DNA of 8,928 nt, taken from Burkholderiales bacterium. Its GTDB lineage: Bacteria > Pseudomonadota > Gammaproteobacteria > Burkholderiales > Casimicrobiaceae. Shown here one piece after another: positions 1 to 7,290 of the stretch. Numbering within the stretch: the stretch's first letter is position 1; each line of letters starts with the position of its first letter. The stretch lies in contig JANXNO010000006.1 in assembly GCA_025354075.1 (NCBI GenBank), forward strand, positions 1 to 8,928, given 5' to 3'. The notes beneath the pieces are model-generated. The model saw nothing but the letters and a program-made list of their open reading frames with translations, had not been told where the DNA came from and ran no database searches. Both the position numbers and the translations under genes were made by a program.

Positions 1-1246
1 CCATGCCGTTGGCAATCGCACACATGCCGAATTCGCGCACGCCGTAGCTGACGTGATTGCCCACGCCCTCGGAGGTGACGGCGACCGACTGCTTGTGATT
101 GGTGAGATTCGACCCGGTCAAATCAGCCGAGCCGCCGATCATCTCGGGCAGCCCGGGGCCGAAAAATTCGAGCGCGTTTTGCGCGGCTTTGCGTGTGGCG
201 ACTTCCTTGTCGACGGCAATCGCGGCATCCATCACCGACTTCAACATGTCCGCGTAGTTTCCAGGCAATTCATTGGCGAGACGGCGCTTGAGCTCCGGGT
301 CAGCGCTTGCGAACGCCTTGTTCCATGCGGCTTCCAATGCAGCGCCACTCGCCTTTGCGTCAAGCGCGGCATATGCCTCTGCGGGCAGTTCGAACGGCGG
401 CAAGGTCCAGCCGATGTTGGCGCGCGTCGCGGCGATTTCATCACCCATCACCGCTGTGCCGTGTGCGTCAGCGGTGCCGTGTTTGTTCGGCGAACCGTGG
501 CCGATATCAGTCTTGCAGATGATCATCGTCGGACGCGACGTTTCCGTTTTTGCAGCGACGATGGCGGCGTCCACCGCATCAATGCTTTGCCCGTCAATCG
601 GGCCGATTACGTTCCAGCCGTAGGCGAGGAACCGCTCGGCGGTGTTGTCCCTGAACCAGCCCTTGACTTCACCATCAATCGAGATGCCGTTGTCGTCGTA
701 AAACGCGATGAGTTTGTTCAGGCCCAGCACGCCCGCGAGTGAGCTCACCTCGTGGGAAATGCCTTCCATCATGCAACCGTCGCCGAGGAAGACGTAGGTG
801 TGGTGATCAATCACGTTGCCGTATTTTTTGGCCAGCAATTTCTCGGCGAGCGCCATGCCGACGGCGTTGCCGATGCCTTGACCCAGCGGGCCAGTGGTCG
901 TCTCAATCCCCGGCGTCACACCAACTTCAGGATGCCCCGGCGTTTTGCTGTGCAACTGGCGAAATTTCTCAATCTCCGGCATCGGCAGGTCATAGCCGGA
1001 CAAATGCAACAGTGCGTACGGCAACATCGAGCCGTGACCGTTCGAAACGACGAACCGGTCGCGATTCGGCCAATGCGGATTAGTCGGATTGTGGCGCAGG
1101 TGCTTTGACCACAGTGCAACTGCGATTTCCGCCATGCCCATCGGCATGCCCTGATGACCGGATTTGGCTTTCGCTACGGCGTCGACCGCGAGCATGCGGA
1201 TGGCGTTGGCGGCGGTGTGCAGATCAGTTGCTGAAGAGGAAGCCAT
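1..1246 (-). CDS. tkt: Transketolase, N-terminal 415 residues (gene continues past left edge)
   Basis: Transketolase moves two-carbon ketol units between sugar phosphates in the non-oxidative pentose phosphate pathway (and the Calvin cycle where present), using thiamine diphosphate and a divalent metal in the cytoplasm. I translated the minus strand from the ATG at 1246-1244; it stays open to the window edge, giving 415 complete codons of an expected roughly 660-670. Visible family motifs are [12 protein letters not shown] (residues 29-40, His31), the SNGHGSML segment (68-75, His71), HSKTPGHPE (99-107, His105), the thiamine-diphosphate motif GDG at 155-157 ending in Asn186 ([10 protein letters not shown]), and YGVREFGM at 401-408, whose Glu404 matches the catalytic glutamate. 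The N-terminus [10 protein letters not shown] fits the family, so this start is probably right, although the upstream Shine-Dalgarno match is poor (only TTGAG about 9 bases before). The missing C-terminus is due to the window, not a break. Function is near certain; paralogues cannot be judged from here. Confidence 0.96.
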   Translation of the reverse strand, partial: MASSSATDLHTAANAIRMLAVDAVAKAKSGHQGMPMGMAEIAVALWSKHLRHNPTNPHWPNRDRFVVSNGHGSMLPYALLHLSGYDLPMPEIEKFRQLHSKTPGHPEVGVTPGIETTTGPLGQGIGNAVGMALAEKLLAKKYGNVIDHHTYVFLGDGCMMEGISHEVSSLAGVLGLNKLIAFYDDNGISIDGEVKGWFRDNTAERFLAYGWNVIGPIDGQSIDAVDAAIVAAKTETSRPTMIICKTDIGHGSPNKHGTADAHGTAVMGDEIAATRANIGWTLPPFELPAEAYAALDAKASGAALEAAWNKAFASADPELKRRLANELPGNYADMLKSVMDAAIAVDKEVATRKAAQNALEFFGPGLPEMIGGSADLTGSNLTNHKQSVAVTSEGVGNHVSYGVREFGMCAIANGM

Positions 1247-1301
1247 GCGGAAATCTCAAAGGAGGGATTGCGCCGTCGGCGCAGTAAAGCCTTGAATTAT
1301 C
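1247..1301 (-). promoter_or_regulatory. Probable tkt leader with hairpin and candidate -10
   Basis: Upstream of the tkt start, reading the minus strand, there is GATAAT (1301-1296), a plausible -10 hexamer, but I find no convincing -35 at the right distance. Between it and the ATG lies a compact hairpin, TGCGCC-GAC-GGCGCA (1283-1269), followed by a CCTCC tract (1265-1261) that is complementary to a Shine-Dalgarno sequence. No strong ribosome binding site precedes the ATG. The hexamer and the hairpin are seen directly; a promoter or leader role is inference. Confidence 0.3.
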
Positions 1302-1363
1302 GCTGACTCGCGCCGTTGATTCTCGACACAAGAACGCTCATGCACGAAAGCAGCTTTACCCAG

Positions 1364-1385
1364 AAAAGCCCGTTTCATAAGGGCT
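1364..1385 (-). terminator. Possible weak terminator downstream of bepA
   Basis: On the minus strand, 81 bases after the bepA stop codon, AGCCC (1385-1381) and GGGCT (1371-1367) can form a 5-bp stem with a 9-base loop, followed by TTT. A competing pairing exists between AAAAAGC (1398-1392) and GCTTTT (1369-1364). The stem is short and the T run is only three to four bases, so this is at best a weak intrinsic terminator. The rest of the 219-base gap between bepA and tkt shows no gene. Confidence 0.3.
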
Positions 1386-1465
1386 GAACATGCTTTTTAC
1401 CTGTGAGTCGATAAACTGCAATTTAATGGGTTGAGCTCATTTTGAACAGGCCTTTCACTAAAAAG

Positions 1466-2968
1466 CTATTCGAATAGAGTGCGCCTTTCTTTGCTCGTCA
1501 ACTTGATTTCACGCTTTATTTCGCGAACCCGCGCCTCAACATAGCTGGCCTCGTAGTAGTCGCCGTCGCCCGCTTTTGACGCCAGTTCGAACTGATCCAG
1601 CGCGCCACGCAGATTGGCTTGTCGCGCATAAAGCTCGCCGAGGAAACGATGCTGCTTCATCCTCATGCCGGCATCGGCACAGGCTCGGGCCGCGAGATCG
1701 AGCAACTGCACGTCGTCGGGCCGCTGCGCCAGACTCTTCTCCAGCGACGCCAGCGCGCGTTTCGGCTGCTTGGCGCGCAACAGCACTTCAGGCAAGTCGT
1801 AGTGCAGTTGCCAGTGATTCGGGTAGTCGACGATCGCCCGCTCAAAGAACGTGACGGCAGGGCCAATTTCTTCGGCCTGAATCAGGATCTGGCCCATCAT
1901 CGCCGTGATCATGGGATGCCGGATGCCAGCGGATTCGAGCGTGGTCAATTCGCGTTTGGCCCGCGCAAAATCACGCTCGCGCAATACGGCGGCGGCGAGA
2001 CCGTAGCGGGTGGCCGCTTCCGACGAATATTTACGCTCAGCCAGCGCCGATTCAAAATATTTGACCGCCGCGGACGCGTCACCCACGTAGCTGCGAATCA
2101 GCGCCCGTACGTAGTGAAAATCCACGCTTTCCTTGGCCAGTTTGAATTCGTCCTTGGTGAGCCTGTCCTGCGCGTCCGCGATTCGCTCGGCGGTAATCGG
2201 ATGGGTGCGCATATAGCCGGGTACGATACCGGTATCGTTGAGCGAGGAAGAGCGCTGCAGACGCTCCATAAATGTGCCCATCGCCGCAGGATCAAACTGC
2301 GCGCGCGATAAATACTGAAAGCCGATGCGATCTGCCTCGCGTTCGTTGTCGCGCGAAAAATTCAGATAGTTTTGCACCAGGGCCGCCTGCGAACCCATGA
2401 TCGCGCCCTGCGCGGCGTCGCCCTTCCCGGACTTGGCTGCGAGCACCGCTGCGGCGAGCCCAGCGATGCCCATCCACGCGTTTTTGCGCTGATCGTCCAT
2501 CATTCGCGCGTAGTGCTTTTGTGTGACGTGCGAAATTTCGTGTGACAGCACGCTTGCAAGCTCGCTCTCGGACTGAGTCAGCAACACCAGTCCCATATTC
2601 ACGCCGATGTAGCCGCCGGGCATGGCAAAGGCGTTCACGCCGGGGTCAGCCACCGCAAAAAACTCAAAACGGTCGCGAATGCCCGGATTCGACGACAATA
2701 TGCGCTGCCCCAGTTCGTTCAAATACGCATTGACCTCTGGGTCTTGCAGATACATGCCGCTGGCGCGGATTTCACGCATCGCGTCCTGGCCCAGTTTTTT
2801 CTCCTGCTGACCGGTCACCAGCGCCCCGGAGCTGTCGCCCAGTTCAGGCAGCGACGACTGGCCGGCCGCTGGCGTAACCACCAGCGCAAGCGCGGTGAGT
2901 GCCGAGGTCATCCGCATCGCCGGGCGTGAAACGCGCGCGTGGCAGGCGAGAGTTTGAGCAATTTGCAT
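1466..2968 (-). CDS. bepA: Periplasmic M48 metalloprotease with TPR repeats, BepA-like
   Basis: BepA-type proteins (formerly YfgC) are periplasmic zinc peptidases and chaperones that help assemble outer-membrane proteins such as LptD and degrade stalled ones. Numbering from the ATG at 2968 (500 residues), the zinc site HEISH is at 143-147, and the third ligand is Glu211 in NEREADRIG. His256 in [13 protein letters not shown] matches the regulatory zinc-binding histidine of E. coli BepA; the Glu-to-His spacing of 45 is the same as I recall for E. coli (Glu201, His246). A glycine/alanine-rich segment (about 167-181) lies between the ligands. From about 280 to the end the chain is helical and TPR-like, e.g. 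[24 protein letters not shown]. The N-terminus carries a secretion signal with hydrophobic core ALTALALVV and likely cleavage near PAAG-QSS. Start is uncertain: 2968, 2917 and 2911 are possible and none has a good ribosome binding site. The longest in-frame start (3121) would run about 100 bases into moaC and is unlikely. Overall length is close to E. coli BepA (about 487). Confidence 0.9.
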   Translation of the reverse strand: MQIAQTLACHARVSRPAMRMTSALTALALVVTPAAGQSSLPELGDSSGALVTGQQEKKLGQDAMREIRASGMYLQDPEVNAYLNELGQRILSSNPGIRDRFEFFAVADPGVNAFAMPGGYIGVNMGLVLLTQSESELASVLSHEISHVTQKHYARMMDDQRKNAWMGIAGLAAAVLAAKSGKGDAAQGAIMGSQAALVQNYLNFSRDNEREADRIGFQYLSRAQFDPAAMGTFMERLQRSSSLNDTGIVPGYMRTHPITAERIADAQDRLTKDEFKLAKESVDFHYVRALIRSYVGDASAAVKYFESALAERKYSSEAATRYGLAAAVLRERDFARAKRELTTLESAGIRHPMITAMMGQILIQAEEIGPAVTFFERAIVDYPNHWQLHYDLPEVLLRAKQPKRALASLEKSLAQRPDDVQLLDLAARACADAGMRMKQHRFLGELYARQANLRGALDQFELASKAGDGDYYEASYVEARVREIKREIKLTSKERRTLFE

Positions 2969-3022
2969 GTTGCTAAGATAGCCCAAATCCGCTTCCAGTT
3001 CCTTCCCGAGGTTTATTTCGTC
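2969..3022. promoter_or_regulatory. Divergent bepA/moaC promoter region
   Basis: These 54 bases must hold or flank the start signals for both genes if the chosen starts are right. On the minus strand TATCTT (2980-2975) could be a -10 for bepA, only six bases from the ATG, which would give a leaderless or nearly leaderless transcript. The same bases read on the plus strand give TAAGAT (2974-2979), a weak -10 candidate for moaC. No good -35 is visible for either. GAGG at 3008-3011 is a possible moaC ribosome binding site, 11 bases before its ATG. Confidence 0.35.
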
Positions 3023-3529
3023 ATGGCCGAGCCACAGCAACCCTTGACGCAACCCCTGACCCATTTCGACGCTGCAGGGCAGGCGCATATGGTGGATGTG
3101 GGCGGCAAAGCCGAGACCCACCGCGTCGCCCGCGCGGAGGGGACGATCACCATGCTGCCCGCCACCTTCGACTTGATTGCTTCGGGTTCACACAAAAAAG
3201 GTGACGTGTTGGGTGTGGCGCGGCTGGCTGCGATTGGCGGTGCGAAAAGGTGCGCCGACCTGATTCCGCTGGCGCATCCGATTCCGCTCACCAAGGTCGC
3301 GGTTGTCTTTACGACAGACGTGGCGACCTCTACCGTGCGCTTAGAAGTGACCGCCGAAACGGTGGGTCGTACGGGCGTCGAGATGGAAGCGCTCACGGCT
3401 GCCAGCGTCGGTTTACTCACCATTTACGACATGTGCAAGGCGGTAGATCGCGGCATGGTGATCTCGGCGATTCGGTTGTTGGAAAAGCTGGGTGGGAAGT
3501 CTGGGCATTGGAAGGTTGCGCAGCCTTAG
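3023..3529 (+). CDS. moaC: Cyclic pyranopterin monophosphate synthase MoaC
   Basis: MoaC works with MoaA in the first step of molybdenum cofactor synthesis, converting 3',8-cyclo-7,8-dihydro-GTP to cyclic pyranopterin monophosphate in the cytoplasm. The product is 168 residues, near the usual 160. Every catalytic residue I know from E. coli MoaC is present at a constant offset of eight: Lys59 (K51) in HKKGDVLG, His85 (H77) in [13 protein letters not shown], Glu120 and Glu122 (E112, E114) in [11 protein letters not shown], and Asp136 and Lys139 (D128, K131) in [11 protein letters not shown]. The ATG at 3023 is chosen because [16 protein letters not shown] is the natural N-terminus and GAGG lies 11 bases upstream. 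An in-frame start at 2939 would overlap bepA and adds non-family sequence. No other moa or mog gene is in the window; the neighbour on the same strand is comEC, 161 bases away. Confidence 0.97.
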   Translation: MAEPQQPLTQPLTHFDAAGQAHMVDVGGKAETHRVARAEGTITMLPATFDLIASGSHKKGDVLGVARLAAIGGAKRCADLIPLAHPIPLTKVAVVFTTDVATSTVRLEVTAETVGRTGVEMEALTAASVGLLTIYDMCKAVDRGMVISAIRLLEKLGGKSGHWKVAQP

Positions 3530-3537
3530 GGCTGCGT
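3518..3537 (+). other. Hairpin straddling the moaC stop codon
   Basis: CGCAGCC (3519-3525) and GGCTGCG (3530-3536) are perfect inverted repeats around a four-base loop that contains part of the TAG stop (3527-3529); a G-T pair at 3518/3537 can extend the stem to eight. There is no T run after it, so it is not a classical intrinsic terminator. It may protect the message 3' end or be chance. Confidence 0.35.
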
Positions 3538-3579
3538 GCTCGCGCCGCAGTGCTGATCCGCGCAACGTTAAAACGGTAA

Positions 3580-3642
3580 GAGCGGCCTTGGCCGCGATCC
3601 CAGCATTGCTTGTGCACCCGACTTTCGCGGCCAAGGCCGCTC
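3580..3642. repeat. REP/BIME-like inverted repeat between moaC and comEC
   Basis: Two 18-base arms, GAGCGGCCTTGGCCGCGA at 3580-3597 and its exact reverse complement at 3625-3642, are separated by 27 bases. Each arm is itself a near palindrome (GCGGCC-TT-GGCCGC), so one arm alone can fold as well as the pair. This two-inverted-units design, the GAGCGGC...GCCGCGA wording and the intergenic position resemble the REP/BIME elements mobilised by RAYT (TnpA-REP) transposases in gamma- and betaproteobacteria. The usual leading GTAG is only approximated here (GTAA at 3576-3579). No RAYT gene is in the window. As RNA it would form a very stable stem and could separate moaC and comEC transcription. Confidence 0.7.
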
Positions 3643-3657
3643 CGAAAAACACACACC

Positions 3658-3675
3658 GTAGGATACTCACCCTAC
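3658..3675 (+). other. Small hairpin just upstream of the comEC start
   Basis: GTAGG (3658-3662) and CCTAC (3671-3675) can pair around an 8-base loop, ending 15 bases before the comEC ATG at 3691. It occupies the place where a ribosome binding site would be expected and no Shine-Dalgarno sequence is visible. It could be an RNA regulatory hairpin, part of the repeat-rich gap, or chance. Confidence 0.25.
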
Positions 3676-3690
3676 AAAACCTTGTCGTTC

Positions 3691-6111
3691 ATGGGTAACG
3701 TACGACCACCCACTGTTCTGGTGCTTTGTGCGTTCGCCATCGCCTTAGGCGCAGCGCAACTCATCCCACAATTACCCACCCGTGCGCTGTCGTCAGGCGT
3801 GTTCGCCCTCGCCCTATCCATCGGCCTCTGGCAACTCGTTCGCCCATGGCGAGTGGGCATCGTGCCATTGCTGTGTGTCGCCGTCACGTTGGGTAGCAGC
3901 TACGCGTGGCTGCGCGCCGACCTACGCATGTCGCAAGCGCTCCCCGCCGAATGGGAAGGCCGCGACATTGAACTCGTTGGCATCATCGACGAGCTGCCGC
4001 AGGCCGACGCACAAGGCGTGCGCTTTGCGTTCGCCGTAGAAAAATTGCTTACGCCACTCGCTACTGCGCCACCCCGAATCGCGCTCGGTTGGTACAAGGC
4101 GACCATCAAAGAGCTGCAAGGCGAGCCGCTGCCGACGCTACACGCGGGCGAACGCTGGCAGCTCACGGTGCGCCTCAAGCGTCCGCACGGTTACGCCAAT
4201 CCAAACGGATTCGACGTCGAAGCATGGATGCTGGAAAACGAGCTGCGTGCCACCGGCAGCGTGCGCGGCGATGAGCCGAATCGGCGTCTTTCTGCCAATG
4301 CAGGACGCCCGATTGATTACGTCAACCAGCTGCGTGACCGCATCCGCGAACGTATGCGGCAGGCTCTTGCGGACAAACCGTACGCAGGCGTGCTCATCGC
4401 GCTCGCCCTGGGCGACCAGCGCGCGATCAACGAGTCAGACTGGGCGCTGTTCAACGCCACCGCCGTGTCGCATTTGTTGTCGATCAGCGGTGCCCACGTC
4501 ACGTTGTTCGCCACCTGGGTCGCGTGGCTGGTGCTCGCGTTGTGGCGACGCTCGCCGCGCCTCATGTCGCACCTGCCCGCGCAACAGGCCGCTGCGATCA
4601 CCGCTTCCGTGATTGCGGTGGCGTACGCGGTGCTTTCTGGTTTCGCCGTGCCTGCGCAACGCACCTGCTACATGCTGCTCACCGTCGCTCTTGCGTTGAC
4701 GTTGCGCCGCGCGTTGTCGCCATGGTTGATCCTCGCGTGGGCGCTGGCCGTGGTGTTGGTAGTTGATCCGTGGGCGGTGCTCGCTGTCGGCTTCTGGTTC
4801 TCGTTTTCTGCGGTCGCGATGTTGATGTATGTGACCGTTGGTCGCGTCGGTGAGCGGCCATGGTGGCATACGCTGCTCGTCACGCAGGCGGCAGTCACGT
4901 TCGGGCTGGTGCCGCTGTCTGTTGCGTTGTTTCAACAGGTCTCGCTGGTCGGCCCGATTGCCAACGCCGTGGCGATTCCACTGGTGACGATGCTGGTGGT
5001 GCCGCTCACGCTGATCTGGATGCTGATTCCGATGGACGCATTGCTCGCAGTTGCGCATCAGCTGATCACGTGGCTCACGCTCGGATTGCAATGGTTGATG
5101 ACGTGGCCCGCGCCGTTGTGGACGCAGCATGCGCCGCCGTGGTGGACGGTCGCTTTGGCATTGCTCGGCAGCCTTGTGCTGCTTGCGCCTCGCGGCTGGC
5201 CGCATCGTTGGCTGGGCATCGTGTGGTGTGTTCCGCTGTTCGCCATGACGCCTGAGCGACCCGCTGACGGCGAATTCAAATTGACCATTCTGGATATCGG
5301 CCAGGGTACGGCTGCCGTCGTGCAAACTGCAAACCACACGCTGGTGTATGACACCGGGCCAAAGTGGACGGATAACAGCGACGCAGGGTCGAGGCTCATC
5401 GTGCCGTACCTGCGCGCGGCAGGCTCGTCACACATTCACGGTTTGGTGGTCAGCCACCTTGACATCGACCACAGCGGCGGTGCGAAATCATTGCTGAACA
5501 GCGTGCCAGTCGACTGGATGCTGACCTCGGTGTTTGCCGAAGCGGGTATCGTAAAAACCGCGCAGGAACGTGGCGTTAAGGCGTTGGGTTGCGCGGCGGG
5601 GCAAACATGGACGTGGGACGACGTGCGCTTCGACGTTTTGCATCCAGAAGCAGGCAACTACGCGGAGGCCAAACTCAAAACCAACGACCGGTCTTGCGTG
5701 GTCAAGGTGAGCGCCAAGTCGTTTAGCGTCTTGCTAACGGCTGACGTTGAAGCAATGAGCGAGGCCGACATCATCGAACGCTACGCAGCGCATCCTGAAA
5801 CGCTTAAAAGCGACGTATTGATGATGCCCCATCATGGCAGCTTGACCTCGTCGTCGGCTGAATTTATCGAAGCCGTAGCGCCTAGGCTAGCGGTGATCAA
5901 CGCGGGCTATCGCAACCGTTTTGGCCATCCGAGAGACGGCGTGCTGTCGCGCTACGTTGAGCGAAATATTCCTGCGCTGCGCACCGATTGGCACGGCGCA
6001 ATCAGCATCAACTCTGCAGAAGGTTTGACGAGTATTGCCAAAGAGCGCGATACGAGGCAGCGTTATTGGGTCGATCGGCCGGATTCTGCGGATCGTCGAC
6101 CGATAGAATGA
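3691..6111 (+). CDS. comEC: DNA internalization/competence protein ComEC/Rec2
   Basis: ComEC is the inner-membrane channel that brings single-stranded DNA into the cytoplasm during natural transformation. The product is 806 residues from the ATG at 3691, within the family range for the full three-part form. Parts in order: N-terminal hydrophobic segments (about 7-72); a soluble DUF4131-like domain (about 75-190) ending in GYANPNGFDVEAWMLE (167-182); the Competence membrane domain (about 230-500) with ALALGDQRAI (237-246), HLLSISGAHVTL (261-272) and AVPAQRTCYM (319-328); then a metallo-beta-lactamase-like domain from about 530 with LDIGQGTAAVV, YDTGP (553-557), SHLDIDHSGG (His589, Asp591, Asp593, His594), TADVE (Asp685) and MPHHGS (His714, His715). 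All expected metal-binding motifs are present, so the putative nuclease domain looks active. A TTG start at 3610 would place codons in the upstream inverted repeat and adds basic, non-family residues, so it is rejected. No clear ribosome binding site precedes 3691. A hairpin follows the stop by seven bases. Confidence 0.95.
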   Translation: MGNVRPPTVLVLCAFAIALGAAQLIPQLPTRALSSGVFALALSIGLWQLVRPWRVGIVPLLCVAVTLGSSYAWLRADLRMSQALPAEWEGRDIELVGIIDELPQADAQGVRFAFAVEKLLTPLATAPPRIALGWYKATIKELQGEPLPTLHAGERWQLTVRLKRPHGYANPNGFDVEAWMLENELRATGSVRGDEPNRRLSANAGRPIDYVNQLRDRIRERMRQALADKPYAGVLIALALGDQRAINESDWALFNATAVSHLLSISGAHVTLFATWVAWLVLALWRRSPRLMSHLPAQQAAAITASVIAVAYAVLSGFAVPAQRTCYMLLTVALALTLRRALSPWLILAWALAVVLVVDPWAVLAVGFWFSFSAVAMLMYVTVGRVGERPWWHTLLVTQAAVTFGLVPLSVALFQQVSLVGPIANAVAIPLVTMLVVPLTLIWMLIPMDALLAVAHQLITWLTLGLQWLMTWPAPLWTQHAPPWWTVALALLGSLVLLAPRGWPHRWLGIVWCVPLFAMTPERPADGEFKLTILDIGQGTAAVVQTANHTLVYDTGPKWTDNSDAGSRLIVPYLRAAGSSHIHGLVVSHLDIDHSGGAKSLLNSVPVDWMLTSVFAEAGIVKTAQERGVKALGCAAGQTWTWDDVRFDVLHPEAGNYAEAKLKTNDRSCVVKVSAKSFSVLLTADVEAMSEADIIERYAAHPETLKSDVLMMPHHGSLTSSSAEFIEAVAPRLAVINAGYRNRFGHPRDGVLSRYVERNIPALRTDWHGAISINSAEGLTSIAKERDTRQRYWVDRPDSADRRPIE

Positions 6112-6118
6112 TTTTGGC

Positions 6119-6147
6119 CCCTCTCCCCTAAAGGAACAGGGAGAGGG
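6119..6147. repeat. CCCTCTCCC/GGGAGAGGG hairpin repeat after comEC (copy 1)
   Basis: CCCTCTCCC (6119-6127) and GGGAGAGGG (6139-6147) form a perfect 9-bp inverted repeat with an 11-base loop, starting seven bases after the comEC stop. The same arms recur at 8894-8916. No T run follows on the plus strand, but TTTT precedes it at 6112-6115. It may stop or stabilise the comEC transcript. Confidence 0.7.
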
Positions 6148-6190
6148 AGACACCGAGCGTCAAAGAAAGTGTGGCACTGCAATCCGCCTT

Positions 6191-6228
6191 CCCTCTCTCC
6201 CCCAGCCCCGCCCCCTGGAGGAGAGGGG
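6191..6228. repeat. Degenerate CT/GA hairpin repeat after the deacylase gene (copy 2)
   Basis: CCCTCTCTCC (6191-6200) can pair imperfectly with GGAGGAGAGGGG (6217-6228) around a C-rich loop. It resembles the hairpin at 6119-6147 and lies 36 bases past the stop codon of the minus-strand deacylase. Together the two hairpins fill the 152-base convergent gap, where they could act as a two-way transcription barrier. No gene is visible in that gap. Confidence 0.5.
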
Positions 6229-6263
6229 AGCAGCAGCTCGCGCGAGTGAATTTTCTGCGCGCT

Positions 6264-7229
6264 TTACACCTCGCGAAACCGCCCAATCCGCACCGCGGTT
6301 TGCCCCACTTTGGGATGCGGCACCGGCATCACCATGACTGCATCGGCGTGCGGCGTGCGGACTGCGCGGTCACCATCCATCGCGATCAGCGTTCCAGCGT
6401 CTGCGATCACTTCCAGTCCGCGCACCGGTCGAACCCAGCGGAACGTCGGTTCCGTATGCGTCACCACGGTACTGATGTCTACTACGCGCTGCGACGCCGC
6501 GCCTGCCATCGCATCAAGGTGCGCGTCAATCCAGCCCGAATCCATGACATCGAAGTGTTGCAAAAACCTCAGCATCGCCTGTTTCGCCACGTCGCCCACT
6601 GCGGCTTCCCAATGTTGGCCACATTCAATTAACACCGCGCTCTTTGCGTCCAGCGGATCGCCATAACCCGCGTAATCGCGCAGCCGTTTGCCCGCCGCGT
6701 GACCGGAGTCGACCAGTATGTGCTCTGGCATGCCAATAGCTCGTGCCAACGCCAGTCCCTTCGTGGTGTCTCCCGCCAGCGAAATCGGCGGCGCGGGTTC
6801 GAGCATCGAATGCAGGTCCAGCAAGTGATCGACGGTGTCGTAGAACGGACGCAGCGCACGAGCCCGGTGCAGTTCTCGTGATTCGCGACTTCCATCGAGC
6901 GTCGCCTCATCCCATAAACGATTGAAATCCTCGTCAACGCAGCGCGAATCGAACGGCTTGTTCGCATCAAATGATCGATACGCGTCTACGTTCGCAAAGG
7001 CCACCGACAACGTGCCTCGCCGTGGCCGCAAGCCTGCTGCCAGTTCGCGCAGCAACCAGTCCGCAGCGATTGCGCCGCACACCTCGTTTCCATGCACCAG
7101 AGCGTTCACGCAGACGTGTGGGCCTGGCACGCCGCTCGCATAGCTCCACACATGGGCAAAGTGCGTGTTGCTGACTGCCCATTGGGCGATATCGGGGAAG
7201 ACGGTTTCTATGCGGACATTCGCGTTCAT
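6264..7229 (-). CDS. Succinylglutamate desuccinylase/aspartoacylase family zinc deacylase
   Basis: This family (AstE/AspA, Pfam PF04952, an M14-type carboxypeptidase fold) cleaves an N-acyl group such as acetyl or succinyl from an amino acid, using one zinc ion; members are usually cytoplasmic. The 321-residue product shows the zinc motif HGNE (His46, Glu49), the third ligand His140 in LLDLHSM, and the substrate-binding segment NVDAYRSFDANKPFDSRCVDEDFNRLW (80-106, with Asn80, Arg85 and DFNR 101-104). Glu202 in IECGQHWE is the likely catalytic glutamate. The C-terminal part (about 245-321) forms the expected beta-rich domain. There is no signal peptide. The ATG at 7229 is the natural start; a purine-rich AGGAAGAG lies about 15 bases upstream, rather far for a ribosome binding site. 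It converges on comEC and is divergent from a peptide-type binding protein. The exact substrate cannot be read from sequence: AstE, aspartoacylase or other N-acyl amino acid hydrolase are all possible, and no ast operon genes are nearby. Confidence 0.88.
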   Translation of the reverse strand: MNANVRIETVFPDIAQWAVSNTHFAHVWSYASGVPGPHVCVNALVHGNEVCGAIAADWLLRELAAGLRPRRGTLSVAFANVDAYRSFDANKPFDSRCVDEDFNRLWDEATLDGSRESRELHRARALRPFYDTVDHLLDLHSMLEPAPPISLAGDTTKGLALARAIGMPEHILVDSGHAAGKRLRDYAGYGDPLDAKSAVLIECGQHWEAAVGDVAKQAMLRFLQHFDVMDSGWIDAHLDAMAGAASQRVVDISTVVTHTEPTFRWVRPVRGLEVIADAGTLIAMDGDRAVRTPHADAVMVMPVPHPKVGQTAVRIGRFREV

Positions 7230-7290
7230 ACGAGTGGTACTTTACTCTTCCTCAGTTATTCTCTGTGCTTAAAGATTTACGGGGATGATT
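7230..7290. promoter_or_regulatory. Shared divergent control region of deacylase and binding-protein genes
   Basis: Only 61 AT-richer bases separate the two divergent starts. On the plus strand TATTCT (7257-7262) is a weak -10 candidate without a good -35. GGGG at 7281-7284 lies six bases before the ATG at 7291 and supports that start for the binding protein over the ATG at 7285. No clear operator palindrome is visible. Confidence 0.35.

Noticed and set aside
53..742. Open frame of 229 codons on the plus strand
   Set aside because: It lies wholly antisense to transketolase, whose motifs are clear. The translation has no recognisable family features and is a product of GC-rich codon periodicity.
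1261..1266. Strong Shine-Dalgarno-like GGAGGG on the plus strand
   Set aside because: No start codon with a meaningful open frame follows at a suitable distance; the bases lie in the leader of the minus-strand tkt gene.
1619..2311. Open frame of 230 codons on the plus strand
   Set aside because: It is antisense to the BepA-like protease, is rich in Arg/Gly/His without domain logic, and has no independent evidence.
2939..3022. N-terminal extension of moaC to the start at 2939
   Set aside because: It would overlap the bepA start and adds residues not seen in MoaC. The ATG at 3023 gives the normal length and has a possible ribosome binding site.
2969..3121. N-terminal extension of bepA to the start at 3121
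   Set aside because: It would overlap the divergent moaC by about 100 bases and put 51 non-family residues before the signal peptide.
3610..3690. N-terminal extension of comEC to a TTG at 3610
   Set aside because: It would code through the right arm of the inverted repeat and adds a basic segment unlike ComEC N-termini.
4435..5337. Open frame of 300 codons on the minus strand
   Set aside because: It is antisense to the membrane domain of comEC. Its extreme Arg/Gln/His composition is what the reverse complement of a hydrophobic protein gene gives.
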